DNA of 64,000 bases from Amphritea opalescens (GTDB lineage: Bacteria > Pseudomonadota > Gammaproteobacteria > Pseudomonadales > Balneatricaceae), in assembly GCF_003957515.1 (NCBI RefSeq), contig NZ_RQXW01000018.1, positions 20,841 to 84,840 of the forward strand, given 5' to 3'. Positions 37,654 through 47,605 of the stretch are shown here, piece after piece. The notes below the pieces were generated by a model, which was not told the DNA's origin, ran no database searches, and worked only from the letters and a program-made list of their open reading frames with translations. A program made the position numbers and the translations under genes. The number at the start of each line of letters is the position of its first letter. The stretch's first letter is position 1.

Positions 37654-39999
37654 TCACTTCTTACTGTATTTACGGTTGCCTTTGCCACGGCCTTTGCGGG
37701 CTTTAGGTTTTGTTGATGCTGGCGCGTCATCTTTATAGGCAAGTTCAAATTCGATCTTACGTTGATCCATATCGACCCGGACAACGCGTATATCTATCTT
37801 GTCACCAATACCAAAGTTAACCCGGGTACGTTCGCCCACCAAGCGCTGCTGTGCCGCATCGAACTGATAGTAATCATTGTTTAGGGCGGTGACGTGCACC
37901 AGACCTTCCACCTGAGTATCATCGAGTTCAATAAATAGACCGAAGTTGGTCACGGTGCTGATCACGCCACTAAAGACGTCACCCACATGATCCTGCATGT
38001 ATTCGCACTTCAACCAAGCCTCAACATCCCAGCCGGCTTTGTCGGCGCGACGAGATACGAGCGAACAGTGTTCTGCCAGGTTATTCATGGCGGTTAGGTC
38101 GTATGGGTAGCTTTTTGTTTGCTCAAGCGGTGCCGCTGTTTTGACCCGATGAACAGAGTCGGCGGTGCCGGTCAGTTTTTTCAGTGTTCGACTGAAGATG
38201 CTGCCCGTTTCACTGCGACGAATAACCGAACGGATTGCGCGATGAACCAGTAGATCAGGGTAGCGACGAATCGGTGAGGTAAAGTGAGCATAGGCTGAGT
38301 AAGCCAGACCGAAATGGCCTTGGTTGTCGGAGCTATACTCTGCTTGGCTCAGTGAGCGTAGCATCATCATGCGGATAATTTGTGCATCAGGACGATCGCC
38401 AAGGCTCTTCAGTAATCGGTCGTAATGGGCCGGCGTTGGTTTATCACCACCGGCGAGATTTAGGCCCCGCTCACTGAGGAATGTTCTCAGGTTGGTTAGC
38501 TTTTTCTCGACCGGGCCTTCATGGATACGATAAAGAGCGGGTAGGTCAATCTTCTCGAGGAACTGTGCTGTCGCCACGTTGGCACAAAGCATAAATTCTT
38601 CGATCATCTTATGAGCGTCGTTACGTACAACCGGCACGATCTTGTCGATCTTACGGTCTTCGGTAAATTTAAACTGTACTTCCTGTTTTTCAAAATCGAT
38701 AGAGCCACGTTTGGTACGCGCCTTTCTCAGCACTGCATATAGATGGTGCAGGGCATGCAAATGAGGCACAACATCGGCATGTTGGCGAGCCACTGTTTTA
38801 CCGAGTTCGGATTCAGAAGAGGAGACCAATGCGCCAACCTGGGTGTAGGTTAGACGGGCATGGGAATGAATAATGCCTTCTGAAAAGGTATAGCTCGTCA
38901 TCTTGCCGGCATTATTGATCGACATTTCGCAGACCATCACGAGGCGGTCAACATGTGGATTCAATGAGCACAAACCGTTAGAAAGTGCTTCAGGCAGCAT
39001 GGGGACAACATGACCTGGGAAGTAAACCGAGGTGCCTCGTTCAGCGGCCTCTACATCGAGTGGACTGCCGGGCATAACGTAATGGGATACATCGGCAATC
39101 GCGACATATAGACGCCAGCCGCCAGATTTACGTTTTTCACAATAGACCGCATCATCGAAATCCCGAGCATCCTCACCATCAATGGTGACGAAGGGGAGTG
39201 CACGCAGATCGGCACGATGTTGTTTGTCGGAGGGTTTAACCTCTTCACCGAGGGCAGCAGCAGCATCGAGTGCATCCTGAGGCCATTTGTGAGGAATATC
39301 GTGATTGCGAATGGCAACGTCGATTTCCATACCCGGAGCCATGGAATCGCCTAGTAGTTCAACCACTTTTCCTTCAGCATTAAAACGGTTGCAAGGGTAT
39401 TCAGTGATGGCAACGGTAACGTATTGGCCAGCTTCAGCGCCATTGAGTTGATCATCGGGAATATCGATCTCATTGCGCATACGGCTGTTTTCAGGCTGTA
39501 AAAAGTACTCACCGTCATCAACTCTCAGGCGGCCAACCACTTCCGTGGTATTTTGCTCGAGTACCTTGATAATCTGGGCTTCTTGGCGTCCACGGCGATC
39601 GACACCGCTGATACGCGCCTGTACACGGTCACCGGGAAATGCTTTAAGCATCTGGCTTTCATGTAGGTATAGATCGTCGCCGGGGCCATCAATTGAAAGA
39701 AAACCAAAGCCGTCGGGATGGCCAATGATCTTGCCTTCGATTAGGTCGTCTTGAGTTAGTAAGCTATAGCCCTTACGTGGATCGAAATTTAATTGTCCGT
39801 CTCGCTCCATCGCGCGCAATCGGCGTCGGAGTGCTTCTTTCTCATCATCTTCAAACAACTTGAGGGTTTTGCCCAGTTGTTCACGGTTGAGATATTTTCC
39901 TGGTTCATCGAACAGACCCATGATGTATTCCCGGCCAGGGATAGGGTTGCTGTATTTTTCAAAATCGGCGGCATTTATAGCGGTTTTAATATTACTCAT
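37654..39999 (-). CDS. rnr: Ribonuclease R
   Basis: A 781-aa 3'-5' exoribonuclease that degrades structured RNA, rRNA and mRNA fragments. Domain order: N-terminal helix-turn-helix-like region (about 25-80), cold-shock domains (GKIIGHPDGFGFL; FPGDRVQARI), RNB catalytic domain with the metal-binding DGEDARDFDDAVY segment, S1 domain (VGDVFSGVISTVTNFGLF), and a short basic tail ending KGNRKYSKK. In many relatives the trmH/rlmB methyltransferase gene follows; here it does not. Confidence 0.96.
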   Translation of the reverse strand: MSNIKTAINAADFEKYSNPIPGREYIMGLFDEPGKYLNREQLGKTLKLFEDDEKEALRRRLRAMERDGQLNFDPRKGYSLLTQDDLIEGKIIGHPDGFGFLSIDGPGDDLYLHESQMLKAFPGDRVQARISGVDRRGRQEAQIIKVLEQNTTEVVGRLRVDDGEYFLQPENSRMRNEIDIPDDQLNGAEAGQYVTVAITEYPCNRFNAEGKVVELLGDSMAPGMEIDVAIRNHDIPHKWPQDALDAAAALGEEVKPSDKQHRADLRALPFVTIDGEDARDFDDAVYCEKRKSGGWRLYVAIADVSHYVMPGSPLDVEAAERGTSVYFPGHVVPMLPEALSNGLCSLNPHVDRLVMVCEMSINNAGKMTSYTFSEGIIHSHARLTYTQVGALVSSSESELGKTVARQHADVVPHLHALHHLYAVLRKARTKRGSIDFEKQEVQFKFTEDRKIDKIVPVVRNDAHKMIEEFMLCANVATAQFLEKIDLPALYRIHEGPVEKKLTNLRTFLSERGLNLAGGDKPTPAHYDRLLKSLGDRPDAQIIRMMMLRSLSQAEYSSDNQGHFGLAYSAYAHFTSPIRRYPDLLVHRAIRSVIRRSETGSIFSRTLKKLTGTADSVHRVKTAAPLEQTKSYPYDLTAMNNLAEHCSLVSRRADKAGWDVEAWLKCEYMQDHVGDVFSGVISTVTNFGLFIELDDTQVEGLVHVTALNNDYYQFDAAQQRLVGERTRVNFGIGDKIDIRVVRVDMDQRKIEFELAYKDDAPASTKPKARKGRGKGNRKYSKK

Positions 40000-40792
40000 T
40001 CTTTTCTCAAATAGACCCGCGTTTGAATCTCCCTGAACATCGACTCACTGCAATGGCAGTTCGGATGTTACCGGTAAGGTATAACGGGCATCACTCATTT
40101 CTGTTGAGTGAATAAATTGTGTTGGTTATCAGAACGGCTCTGTTTAGCCGAATATTTAGCGCGAAATCGAAACTTAATCGTTACAATTTCCGCCTGAAAA
40201 CCAAAAAAGTCATGCAGAGATGATTCATAGACTACCTCTGACAGATGACAAAACTATGTCTTGCTGTGTAGTACCCTCGGTACTGACTTCAGCGAGCTAC
40301 TTTAATGTGTGATCCTCTATTGTGATCTTGGGGACACACCATACTGACGGGCACAGTAGCGATATTACGCCGTGAGTATTGATCGGGACAACTCTGGCCT
40401 TGAAATTGAAACAGCTGTATTCGAAGTTGGTTCGGTGCCAAAAGCACGACGGATGTTCAAATGAAGGGCAGGTTTGTTCTGATAGCGAAAAAATAAGACT
40501 GGAATTTAAAACAGTGGGACGAGAATACTTAAATAAACTTATGATAGTAATACAACGACAACATATGGTTAAAAAATAGACTTTTTCTAAGCTATTAACA
40601 ACTATATAGAGTTGTGAGGCTTTGTCAATCAATCGTTTGTTTCGATCCCTGTGTTGCTTGGGCTTGTTAAGGTCTTGGTACAGTCTCCCATCCGTTAAAT
40701 TAAGCCCTCATCCGTTTGGTGTGAAATGGGTGCCGTCATACAGTCAAAGAAACATCGCTAATCTGTACTGTATGACCATAGCCTAACCTGCT
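40000..40792. other. 793-bp region between rnr and the diguanylate cyclase gene
   Basis: Holds the rnr promoter and the 3' end of the GGDEF gene. Only weak open frames of low coding quality are present. A 9-bp inverted repeat TCATACAGT / ACTGTATGA with a 22-nt loop (40736-40775) sits just past the GGDEF gene stop and may mark its transcript end, though no T-run follows. Confidence 0.45.
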
Positions 40793-41935
40793 TTATTCTG
40801 CTTCGAATGGCATTATTTGAATCTGATTGCGCCCATTGTTTTTTGCCTGATAGAGTGCGGCGTCAGCGGCCATGAGTAGATCTCTAATGGTGCTAAAGTT
40901 TCTTTGTGTCTGCACCGCGACTCCCGCGCTAACGGTGACTGTATCGAACGGGGAATCTTGGTGAGTTATATCGAGTGCTGCAATGGATGCGCGTACCTTG
41001 TTGGCTATCTTTTTGGCTGCAAGGGCATCTGTGTCAGGGAGGATAAGTAGAAACTCTTCACCACCATAGCGTACCGATACATCGCTTGCGCGTTGTCCTG
41101 AATCGAGAATGGCTTGTGCTACTTTCTTTAAGCAATCATCGCCAGCTTGGTGACCATAGTGATCGTTATAGTTCTTGAAAAAATCAATATCGAGCATAAC
41201 CAGCGCTAGCAATCTTTGGTGGCGTTCAGCTTTTGCCCATTCCTGTTTTAGTATGTTATCCATACTGCGCCGATTAGCGAGGCCGGTGAGTTGATCGGTG
41301 TTCGATTCTTTTTGTAACCTGAGTTGTATGTCCTCGGTAAAACTTAATAGGGTAAATACGCCAACGATAACGTTGAACGCCGGCCAGATGATTTGTGACG
41401 CAATGATGGTGACGTTAAAGATGTTGGGTGATATCTCTAGCAATAGCGAGCGGATGATAACGACGATCGACATTGCACAGCAGGCGTAAGCAAAAATAAG
41501 GTCGGATGAGTTTCGGTCTGGTTTCTTTTTAATAAACAGGTAAGCCGCTACCGATAAGGCCAAAGGGACAAAAAAAGCGCTGACATGAAGAGCTTTATAG
41601 GGGTGTTCGGTGTAGGTGAAATAACCTAACGCCAAGCAATTAAGTATAAAAATAAGGGATATTAAAGAAACGGGGAGTGGCTGTTCGCAGCGTCGATAAC
41701 TGAATGCCACCATCCCCCAAATGAATGTCGCCGATAGCATGACGGATATGATTTTTAAAGAGGTACCGATATCAAAGGCGTATAGAAACCAGCTAAGGCA
41801 GTTTGCCGACATCGCCATAATAAAGAAGAGAATGCACTTCGGCTTACCGATAGGGTCTTTAATTCTCGTGCCTGAAAAAGCCAGAATTAGGTTGATAATG
41901 GCAACGGTGAGAAAGTAGTTCTGTTCTGTTGTCAT
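40793..41935 (-). CDS. Membrane diguanylate cyclase (GGDEF)
   Basis: A 380-aa protein that makes cyclic di-GMP. Seven or so hydrophobic helices (about 5-205) form the input domain, then the cyclase with the active-site motif RYGGEEFLLILPDTDA. An intact inhibitory site RxxD (RASD) lies five residues before GGEEF, so product inhibition is likely. No EAL or HD domain. c-di-GMP also governs LapA-type adhesins such as the one at 62827, but a link here is only a guess. Confidence 0.92.
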   Translation of the reverse strand: MTTEQNYFLTVAIINLILAFSGTRIKDPIGKPKCILFFIMAMSANCLSWFLYAFDIGTSLKIISVMLSATFIWGMVAFSYRRCEQPLPVSLISLIFILNCLALGYFTYTEHPYKALHVSAFFVPLALSVAAYLFIKKKPDRNSSDLIFAYACCAMSIVVIIRSLLLEISPNIFNVTIIASQIIWPAFNVIVGVFTLLSFTEDIQLRLQKESNTDQLTGLANRRSMDNILKQEWAKAERHQRLLALVMLDIDFFKNYNDHYGHQAGDDCLKKVAQAILDSGQRASDVSVRYGGEEFLLILPDTDALAAKKIANKVRASIAALDITHQDSPFDTVTVSAGVAVQTQRNFSTIRDLLMAADAALYQAKNNGRNQIQIMPFEAE

Positions 41936-42604
41936 CTAAACTTCCTTGTCGCATTTGTAGGGTCGTATGCACTTAACAGCTAGGCGGTTTAGCTGTGATC
42001 CTAATGCGTATGGAGCAGCCTTTGTTGCCAGTAACATGATTGAGATGTATCGATTACATCGGCTTTGCGGCTGTATTATCCATAACCTAAAAGATGAAAA
42101 TCCGGTTTGCACTTCAGGACGTTTTTTTGATGTTACTCGTCACAATCAGCAGAGCGTTGGATTTTATCATATGGCTCTTCATCTTCCCCCTCTTTTTATT
42201 ATCCGTCGCTACTTATTCGAGAAAGTTGGATTTGGCTTGTTAGTAACGGGTCGTTAGGTAGTTTAGGGGAGGTTTGACGCATAATAAAAAACATCAATTG
42301 ATGGGGAGTTGGTTGGTGTGGTGAGAAAAAATCCGGGGTAGCTGTATACATGATAAAACAGACGGTGATGTATACCCCGGTGAATAACGAAATGACTTCG
42401 TTAAGATTCAGCGAAGGGGAGGTGCTGAAAAACTGGTTGTAAATCGTAATAACAGAAACTGGGTGTTGGAGTTTTCTCTCGCTATAAAAACAGCGATTAT
42501 ATCTTGCGAAGCATTCTATTTAGAGCAATGAGCGAGTGACAATATTTTGAAGCAGAAGAATGAGAGTGTTAAACCATAATTCAATATGAGTGCGTGCTTC
42601 AAAG
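41936..42604. other. 669-bp region between the GGDEF gene and the tRNA cluster
   Basis: No convincing protein gene. The right part (42381-42604) is the probable transcribed trailer of the tRNA operon, which ends at the terminator 42326-42380 on the minus strand. Confidence 0.5.
42326..42380 (-). terminator. Rho-independent terminator of the tRNA operon
   Basis: On the minus strand CCGGGGTATACAT pairs with ATGTATA-CAGCT-ACCCCGG (5-nt bulge), followed by A and six Ts (plus-strand A-run 42326-42331). It lies about 225 nt after the last tRNA, leaving a long 3' trailer. Confidence 0.75.
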
Positions 42605-42681
<77 letters not shown>

Positions 42682-42746
42682 ACTAAGGGTTGTCTCAATG
42701 AGACGGTGTTACTCAATACTGTTACTAAAACAAGTACTTCGAAAGA

Positions 42747-42823
<77 letters not shown>

Positions 42824-42902
42824 ACGAAGAACGGTATTTATACACGAAATGTTCAAGCGTGTCTCAGAATCTAACCACTAAAGTTATAGGGTAACTTTAA
42901 AG

Positions 42903-42979
<77 letters not shown>

Positions 42980-42990
42980 TTCTGAGTGAA

Positions 42991-43066
42991 TGGCTCCTCG
43001 AGCTGGACTCGAACCAGCGACCAATAGATTAACAGTCTACTGCTCTACCAACTGAGCTATCAAGGA
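42991..43066 (-). tRNA. tRNA-Asn (GUU)
   Basis: 76 nt, CCA encoded, acceptor TCCTTGA / TCGAGGA (with a G-T pair), anticodon loop CTGTTAA giving GUU. Identical to the copy at 43092. Confidence 0.97.
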
Positions 43067-43091
43067 ATGTCATTCAGTACGGTTAAAAGGT

Positions 43092-43167
43092 TGGCTCCTC
43101 GAGCTGGACTCGAACCAGCGACCAATAGATTAACAGTCTACTGCTCTACCAACTGAGCTATCAAGGA
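43092..43167 (-). tRNA. tRNA-Asn (GUU)
   Basis: 76 nt, CCA encoded, identical to the neighbouring Asn gene. First tRNA after the promoter. Confidence 0.97.
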
Positions 43168-43188
43168 ACGTCTCAACCGTGGCGGCGT

Positions 43189-43217
43189 ATATTAATGATG
43201 AGGGGGGTATGCGTCAA
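43189..43217 (-). promoter_or_regulatory. Strong sigma-70 promoter of the tRNA operon
   Basis: On the minus strand TTGACG, a 17-bp spacer and TAATAT, followed by a GC-rich discriminator (CGCCGCC, 43181-43187). This is typical of stringently controlled stable-RNA promoters. It lies about 20 bp before the first tRNA-Asn. Confidence 0.85.
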
Positions 43218-43312
43218 GTGGGTAAGATAAATATTTTACTGTTTTATTAAGTGCTTAAATAACGATCTGTTGGATATCGCTTTTCTTTTTTTTGCCTATA
43301 GCGCGATAATGC

Positions 43313-43327
43313 AAAACATTATGTTTT
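43313..43327. promoter_or_regulatory. AT-rich palindrome upstream of ycaO
   Basis: AAAACATTATGTTTT, perfect 7-bp arms around one base, about 120 bp before the ycaO start. Possible regulator site; no known consensus recognised. Confidence 0.3.
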
Positions 43328-43450
43328 AGCTTGTTTCCTGTTGTCGGTATGGCAGGCCTTATAATTGTCCACCGTCTTTGGAAAAGTGGGTTTGTTTCTC
43401 TGGATGTGGCTGTTTTTATTTAAAAATGGGTAGTAAGGATTCTTCTCCCT

Positions 43451-45181
43451 ATGACTATGATTCTCGGTAAAGATACATCACTGCAAAATGCTACGGGCTT
43501 GATGAAGGCTAAATTGCAGACGTTAGGGTTTGAGATTGACGAGGTCGAGTGGCATAACCCGGTGCCCCATGTTTGGTCCGTCAGGCTCGAGGATCGTTCT
43601 AGTACCGTTTTTGTTGCGCAGGGGAAGGGCACCTCTCAAGAGGCGGCGCAGGTCAGCGCGTTAGCGAATTTGTTTGCCGGTTTAAGTAATAATCATTTTT
43701 TTGCTGATTATTATTTGGGACAAGAGGTGGCGAGTCAGCCATTTATCTATTATCCCAACGAGCGCTGGTTTCCGGTTACGGGGGATATTTTGCCGAGCGG
43801 GTTGTTGGATGAGCCAACGCGGCTGCACTATAACCTGACGGGAGAACTAAAATCCTCAATGCTGTTAGAGCTCCATGCGGCGCACCGAGACCATGCTATT
43901 TGTGCGATCCCATTTGAGCGTCAGCGTAATGGTGAGCAGGTGTGGATTCCGGTTAATATCATTAACAACTTATATGGCAGTAATGGTACGGCGGCTGGGA
44001 ACTGTCTCTATGAGGCGCGGGTGCAGGCGTTATCAGAGATATTTCAACGGCATATTAAAAACACCATTATTACATCAGGGATCAGTTTGCCCGATATTCC
44101 TGAGTCGGTGCTCAGTCGTTATCCGTCGATGATGGAGGCGATAGAGACTCTTCGCGGGCAAGGACTAATGGTGATGGTTAAGGATGCCTCCCTAGGAGGA
44201 CAGTTTCCGTTAGTCAATGTGACACTGATCAACCCTCTGGATGGCGGTTGTTGTGCTGCTTTTGGGGCGCATCCTAAATTTGAGCGGGCCTTTGAGCGGG
44301 CGGTGACGGAGCTGTTGCAGGGGCGAGATCTCGACGACCTTAGCGGTTTCTCCTTGCCTTCGTTTGACCTTGCTGAAGTGGCCGAGCAGGCTAATTTGGA
44401 TGCCCATCGAATAAACTCGACCGGTTCGGTGGGTTGGGATCTGTTTTCGACCGAGACCGATTATGACTACACCGAGTGGAATATCCCTGGGGATGCTCAA
44501 GCTGAATTTGAACGGTTGTGCTATCTGATTCACAAAGTGGATATGGATATCTATATCGCTGACTATGGTCACCTCGGTGTTCATTGTTGCCGTATCATTG
44601 TGCCGGGGATGTCTGAAGTCTGTTCAGTCGATGTTTTGGTGCGGGATAACCGTAATGCGGGCACTGAGTTGCGAGAACCGCTATTAAATCTATCGTCGTT
44701 GGATGACCGGCAAATCGAAGGGTTGTTGGTGGCGCTCGAAGAGGGTGGTTTTGATGATGGGCAGCGAGTGGTTGAGATCATCGGTCTTTTACCGGATGAG
44801 CATGATATTTGGTATTCCTTCAGTGTGGGCGAGCTTAAATGCCTGCTAAATTTGCGCTTGGGTGAGTTGGGTGAAGCGTTGATTTGGAGTGCTTGGCTAC
44901 AAACAACTGAGGTTGGGGGTAATCGTCGCGCCAGTTTATATCGCTGTTTACAGCAGTGCTTGATGTTTCGCTTAGATGCCGATCGTCCTCTTGAGCAGTA
45001 TCATGGGGTATTAAATCAGATCTACGGTGCCGATTGTGTCACTCGGGTGTTAGAGATGATCGATGGTCATGCTGTTTTTGTGGGATTTTCGGCGTCTACA
45101 TTAGCGTTGGAGGCTTTTGCTGCTCATCAGCACCTATTATCGGTTTATGCTCGCTTACAGGAGGCTAAAACAAACCGTTGA
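43451..45181 (+). CDS. ycaO: YcaO-type protein, ribosomal protein S12 methylthiotransferase accessory factor
   Basis: A 576-aa YcaO-domain ATP-dependent cyclodehydratase-family protein of the E. coli YcaO type, which helps RimO methylthiolate S12. Segments: AQGKGTSQEAAQVSALANLF, the ATP-binding region with RVQALSEIFQRH, and a C-terminal TPR-like extension of about 180 residues present in YcaO of this class. The length matches E. coli YcaO (about 586). No peptide precursor or dehydrogenase gene is adjacent, which argues against a natural-product cluster. A second Met at position 3 is an alternative start. Confidence 0.9.
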   Translation: MTMILGKDTSLQNATGLMKAKLQTLGFEIDEVEWHNPVPHVWSVRLEDRSSTVFVAQGKGTSQEAAQVSALANLFAGLSNNHFFADYYLGQEVASQPFIYYPNERWFPVTGDILPSGLLDEPTRLHYNLTGELKSSMLLELHAAHRDHAICAIPFERQRNGEQVWIPVNIINNLYGSNGTAAGNCLYEARVQALSEIFQRHIKNTIITSGISLPDIPESVLSRYPSMMEAIETLRGQGLMVMVKDASLGGQFPLVNVTLINPLDGGCCAAFGAHPKFERAFERAVTELLQGRDLDDLSGFSLPSFDLAEVAEQANLDAHRINSTGSVGWDLFSTETDYDYTEWNIPGDAQAEFERLCYLIHKVDMDIYIADYGHLGVHCCRIIVPGMSEVCSVDVLVRDNRNAGTELREPLLNLSSLDDRQIEGLLVALEEGGFDDGQRVVEIIGLLPDEHDIWYSFSVGELKCLLNLRLGELGEALIWSAWLQTTEVGGNRRASLYRCLQQCLMFRLDADRPLEQYHGVLNQIYGADCVTRVLEMIDGHAVFVGFSASTLALEAFAAHQHLLSVYARLQEAKTNR

Positions 45182-45241
45182 TTAAACATTAGTCAGTATT
45201 TTATCTGGCTGATTTATAAAGACTTTTAAATTATCACTCAA

Positions 45242-45275
45242 AAAAAAGGCTGACTCTGCTTGGGCAGCCTTTTTT
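45242..45275 (+). terminator. Rho-independent terminator after ycaO
   Basis: AAAAAAGGCTG / CAGCCTTTTTT, an 11-bp stem with a 12-nt loop and a run of six Ts. Separates ycaO from the SMC operon. Confidence 0.88.
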
Positions 45276-45395
45276 GCTACTTGGTCAGTGTGGTTATTTC
45301 CGTTATCATCGGTAACCTTATTAAGGAAGGTGTCCGCAGAGAACGTAGCCGGACTTATTTTACCTTGCCACGCGTGCCCGGAGATCTTAGCTGAG

Positions 45396-46802
45396 ATGCT
45401 TTTTAAAAAGCTTCCCGAAACAATATTTGTCCCGCTATCGGGGCAGAATAAACATATCTACGAGGCAGTTCTGCTGGATCTTGCTGATCAGTTCTTCGAT
45501 GAAGATCTGGTTGATCCCTTTGTGCCGAAAGATCTGATTCGTTCCTGTATTGAAGATACGGTGGTGCGCCTCGGTGTGCGCCGCTGGGAGCCCGAAGAAG
45601 GAGAGTCAGAGGCTGAACGGCAAGAACTACCTCGCTCAACGGCGGAATATACCAGTCGTATCTATCGTCGCTTGGTCGATACCGGATGGTTGGAAGAGGA
45701 GCAGCGGATCTATCGCACCTTTGTGCTGCTTTCTCCGGCGATTAGTTATCTACTACGAACCTTGGTGGGTATTAATGAGCTGGAAAAACGCAGCTATGGC
45801 GGTGCCGTTCTTAATGTGTTGAGTTCGCTTGAATCCGCCGTCAATGATCCGGCAGGGCGGGGTATTACCTTGCAGGAAGCGGCGCAGACCGCAGCCGACT
45901 TTAGTGCTCACCTGACGGATATGATGCTGGGTTTGCGGGAGCTAAAGATCAGTCTTGCGGCGACCTCGAACCCACAGGAGATTGTCCGCAGTTTCTTCGA
46001 TCGTTTTGTTGCCCATATCTTGGTGTCCGATTACAAAACGCTAAAAACCAAGAACAACCCCTTTCGGTTTCGGCGGCAAATACTGTCGATGTTGCGTGAT
46101 CTGCAATTTGATCCGCTCAAGGTAGAAAAACTATCACAGCATTATCAGGAGCAGTTCGAGCTCAACTTTGCCGATGCTGAAGCGATGGTGCACAGCCATA
46201 TTAATCGGATCATCCGTATTTTTGAGTCGGTCGATCAGCGTTTAGCGACGATCGATGATTTCCGTTATCGCTTAGAGAAGCGGGTAGCGGATACGGTTCG
46301 CTACATGGATAAGACCACGCCGGGGATGAGTTCTCGGTTGTCGCGCCTGATCTCCGATGTATCAAAGCTGGATGCCAGTGTTATCCCGCATATCGATACC
46401 CTTGATGATGTTGCGTTTTTAGCCCCAGGGAGCGTGCGTTCGCCGATCAAACGTCGGGTAGAGACGAAACCTCGGGTGATCCGCCCAGTGGAGATCGATC
46501 CACGGGTCTTGGAGATGCGGCAGCTATTCAAAGAGTATAAAGCGCGCCGTGAAGTCAAACCGGAAAATATCGAGCTTTATGTTGAACGTCATCTGTTGAA
46601 TAACAAGAAGATCAGCGCGTCTGATTTCACCATCGACTGCATTGAAGATTACATCTGTTTTAGTTATTTACGGCATATGCGCTCGCTCGGTAAGAAGGGG
46701 CGCGGTACAGCCAATAAGTATGAGATTAAGTTTGAAGATACATATGTCAATGTCGCGGATATGGTTGAATGTCGCGATTTCAGTATTCAGAGGAAAGTAT
46801 AA
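45396..46802 (+). CDS. Kleisin subunit of SMC complex (JetA/MksF-like)
   Basis: About 468 aa, MukF-like kleisin. The N-terminus [20 protein letters not shown] resembles the JetA (Wadjet) family, followed by winged-helix and helical regions, a basic segment ([13 protein letters not shown]) and a C-terminal domain. The ATG at 45396 is preferred because family proteins begin at this point and GGAG lies about 13 nt upstream; the frame is open to 45288. Its stop overlaps the next start (TAATG). Belongs to a three-gene operon with the KITE and SMC genes. Confidence 0.82.
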   Translation: MLFKKLPETIFVPLSGQNKHIYEAVLLDLADQFFDEDLVDPFVPKDLIRSCIEDTVVRLGVRRWEPEEGESEAERQELPRSTAEYTSRIYRRLVDTGWLEEEQRIYRTFVLLSPAISYLLRTLVGINELEKRSYGGAVLNVLSSLESAVNDPAGRGITLQEAAQTAADFSAHLTDMMLGLRELKISLAATSNPQEIVRSFFDRFVAHILVSDYKTLKTKNNPFRFRRQILSMLRDLQFDPLKVEKLSQHYQEQFELNFADAEAMVHSHINRIIRIFESVDQRLATIDDFRYRLEKRVADTVRYMDKTTPGMSSRLSRLISDVSKLDASVIPHIDTLDDVAFLAPGSVRSPIKRRVETKPRVIRPVEIDPRVLEMRQLFKEYKARREVKPENIELYVERHLLNNKKISASDFTIDCIEDYICFSYLRHMRSLGKKGRGTANKYEIKFEDTYVNVADMVECRDFSIQRKV

Positions 46803-47605
46803 TGCTGGGTGATCTGCAGAAAATTATCGGTCGTAGCGATCAGTACCAGGAAGAGGATTTTGTCCATGCGGCTAATATGCTGCTGGTGAATCAGTTCCTC
46901 TATGCGGAGCGCTCAGGACACCGCGATAGTTATTTCTTGGTCGCGTCTCAGGTGGATTACTTTTCGAATCTGTTTGCTGCCATTGGTTGGACATTGATCT
47001 ATCAGCCGGATGAGGCGTATTTGGGTATCCTGCCTAAGGGTGAAGAGCGCTTTATGCGCCTGAAACTGGATGAATCGCTGTTTCTGCTTTGTCTGCGTCA
47101 GCAATATGAGCAAAAACTGGAAGCATTCGATGTCGAAGCGGGTCGCGCCTATATCACCACCGATGATCTGTTGACCCTCTATGAAAATTTGACGGGGCGT
47201 GAGATTCCTAATGAAACCCGACTGAAAGAACTGTTATCGCTGTTCAGTCGACACGGTGTGATTGAGCGGGGCAAACCCCACGAAACCGATCCTAAGAATA
47301 TTCCATTGACGATCAATCCGGCGATTCGTCAGGTCGTCGTGGAGGACTTTATCGGTCAGCTTGAAGCGTTATGTGAAGAGCGCGGTGACGAGTTAGCCGC
47401 AAAAGCCTCGGCAGCGGAAGAGCAAGCCCCAGCCCCAGCGGATACGCCGGAGCAAACGGATACAGTGGCTAATGCGACCGATGATGGCGATACCGCTTCG
47501 GTCCCTGAGACAGAGACTGCCGACGGCAATGCCGAAAGCGCCGCAGAAGACACCGCAACTGAAGCCAATAATACCGACACGGCTGTCGAGGAGAACCGTT
47601 CATGA
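46802..47605 (+). CDS. KITE subunit of SMC complex (JetB/MksE-like, DUF4194-type)
   Basis: About 267 aa. Residues 1-200 form the tandem winged-helix MukE/MksE/JetB-like body ([38 protein letters not shown]). The last 65 residues are a low-complexity acidic, Ala/Thr-rich tail (from [15 protein letters not shown]) that is probably disordered and unusual for the family. GAGGAAAG precedes the ATG at 46802. Overlaps the SMC gene by 4 bp. Confidence 0.8.
   Translation: MLGDLQKIIGRSDQYQEEDFVHAANMLLVNQFLYAERSGHRDSYFLVASQVDYFSNLFAAIGWTLIYQPDEAYLGILPKGEERFMRLKLDESLFLLCLRQQYEQKLEAFDVEAGRAYITTDDLLTLYENLTGREIPNETRLKELLSLFSRHGVIERGKPHETDPKNIPLTINPAIRQVVVEDFIGQLEALCEERGDELAAKASAAEEQAPAPADTPEQTDTVANATDDGDTASVPETETADGNAESAAEDTATEANNTDTAVEENRS

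Noticed and set aside
40372..40464. Short GTG-started frame of 30 codons (IDRDNSGLEIETAVFEVG)
   Set aside because: It looks vaguely protein-like but is too short, has no Shine-Dalgarno sequence, and is closed by a stop just upstream.
40297..40632. Open frames on both strands (111 and 66 codons) between rnr and the GGDEF gene
   Set aside because: Unnatural composition, no ribosome sites, no recognisable family.
41967..42257. 96-codon open frame upstream of the tRNA cluster
   Set aside because: No ribosome site, no family, cysteine- and histidine-rich composition unlike the neighbours.
43451..45181. YcaO as part of an azol(in)e peptide cluster
   Set aside because: No precursor peptide, dehydrogenase or E1-like gene nearby, and the C-terminal extension is that of the ribosome-linked YcaO.
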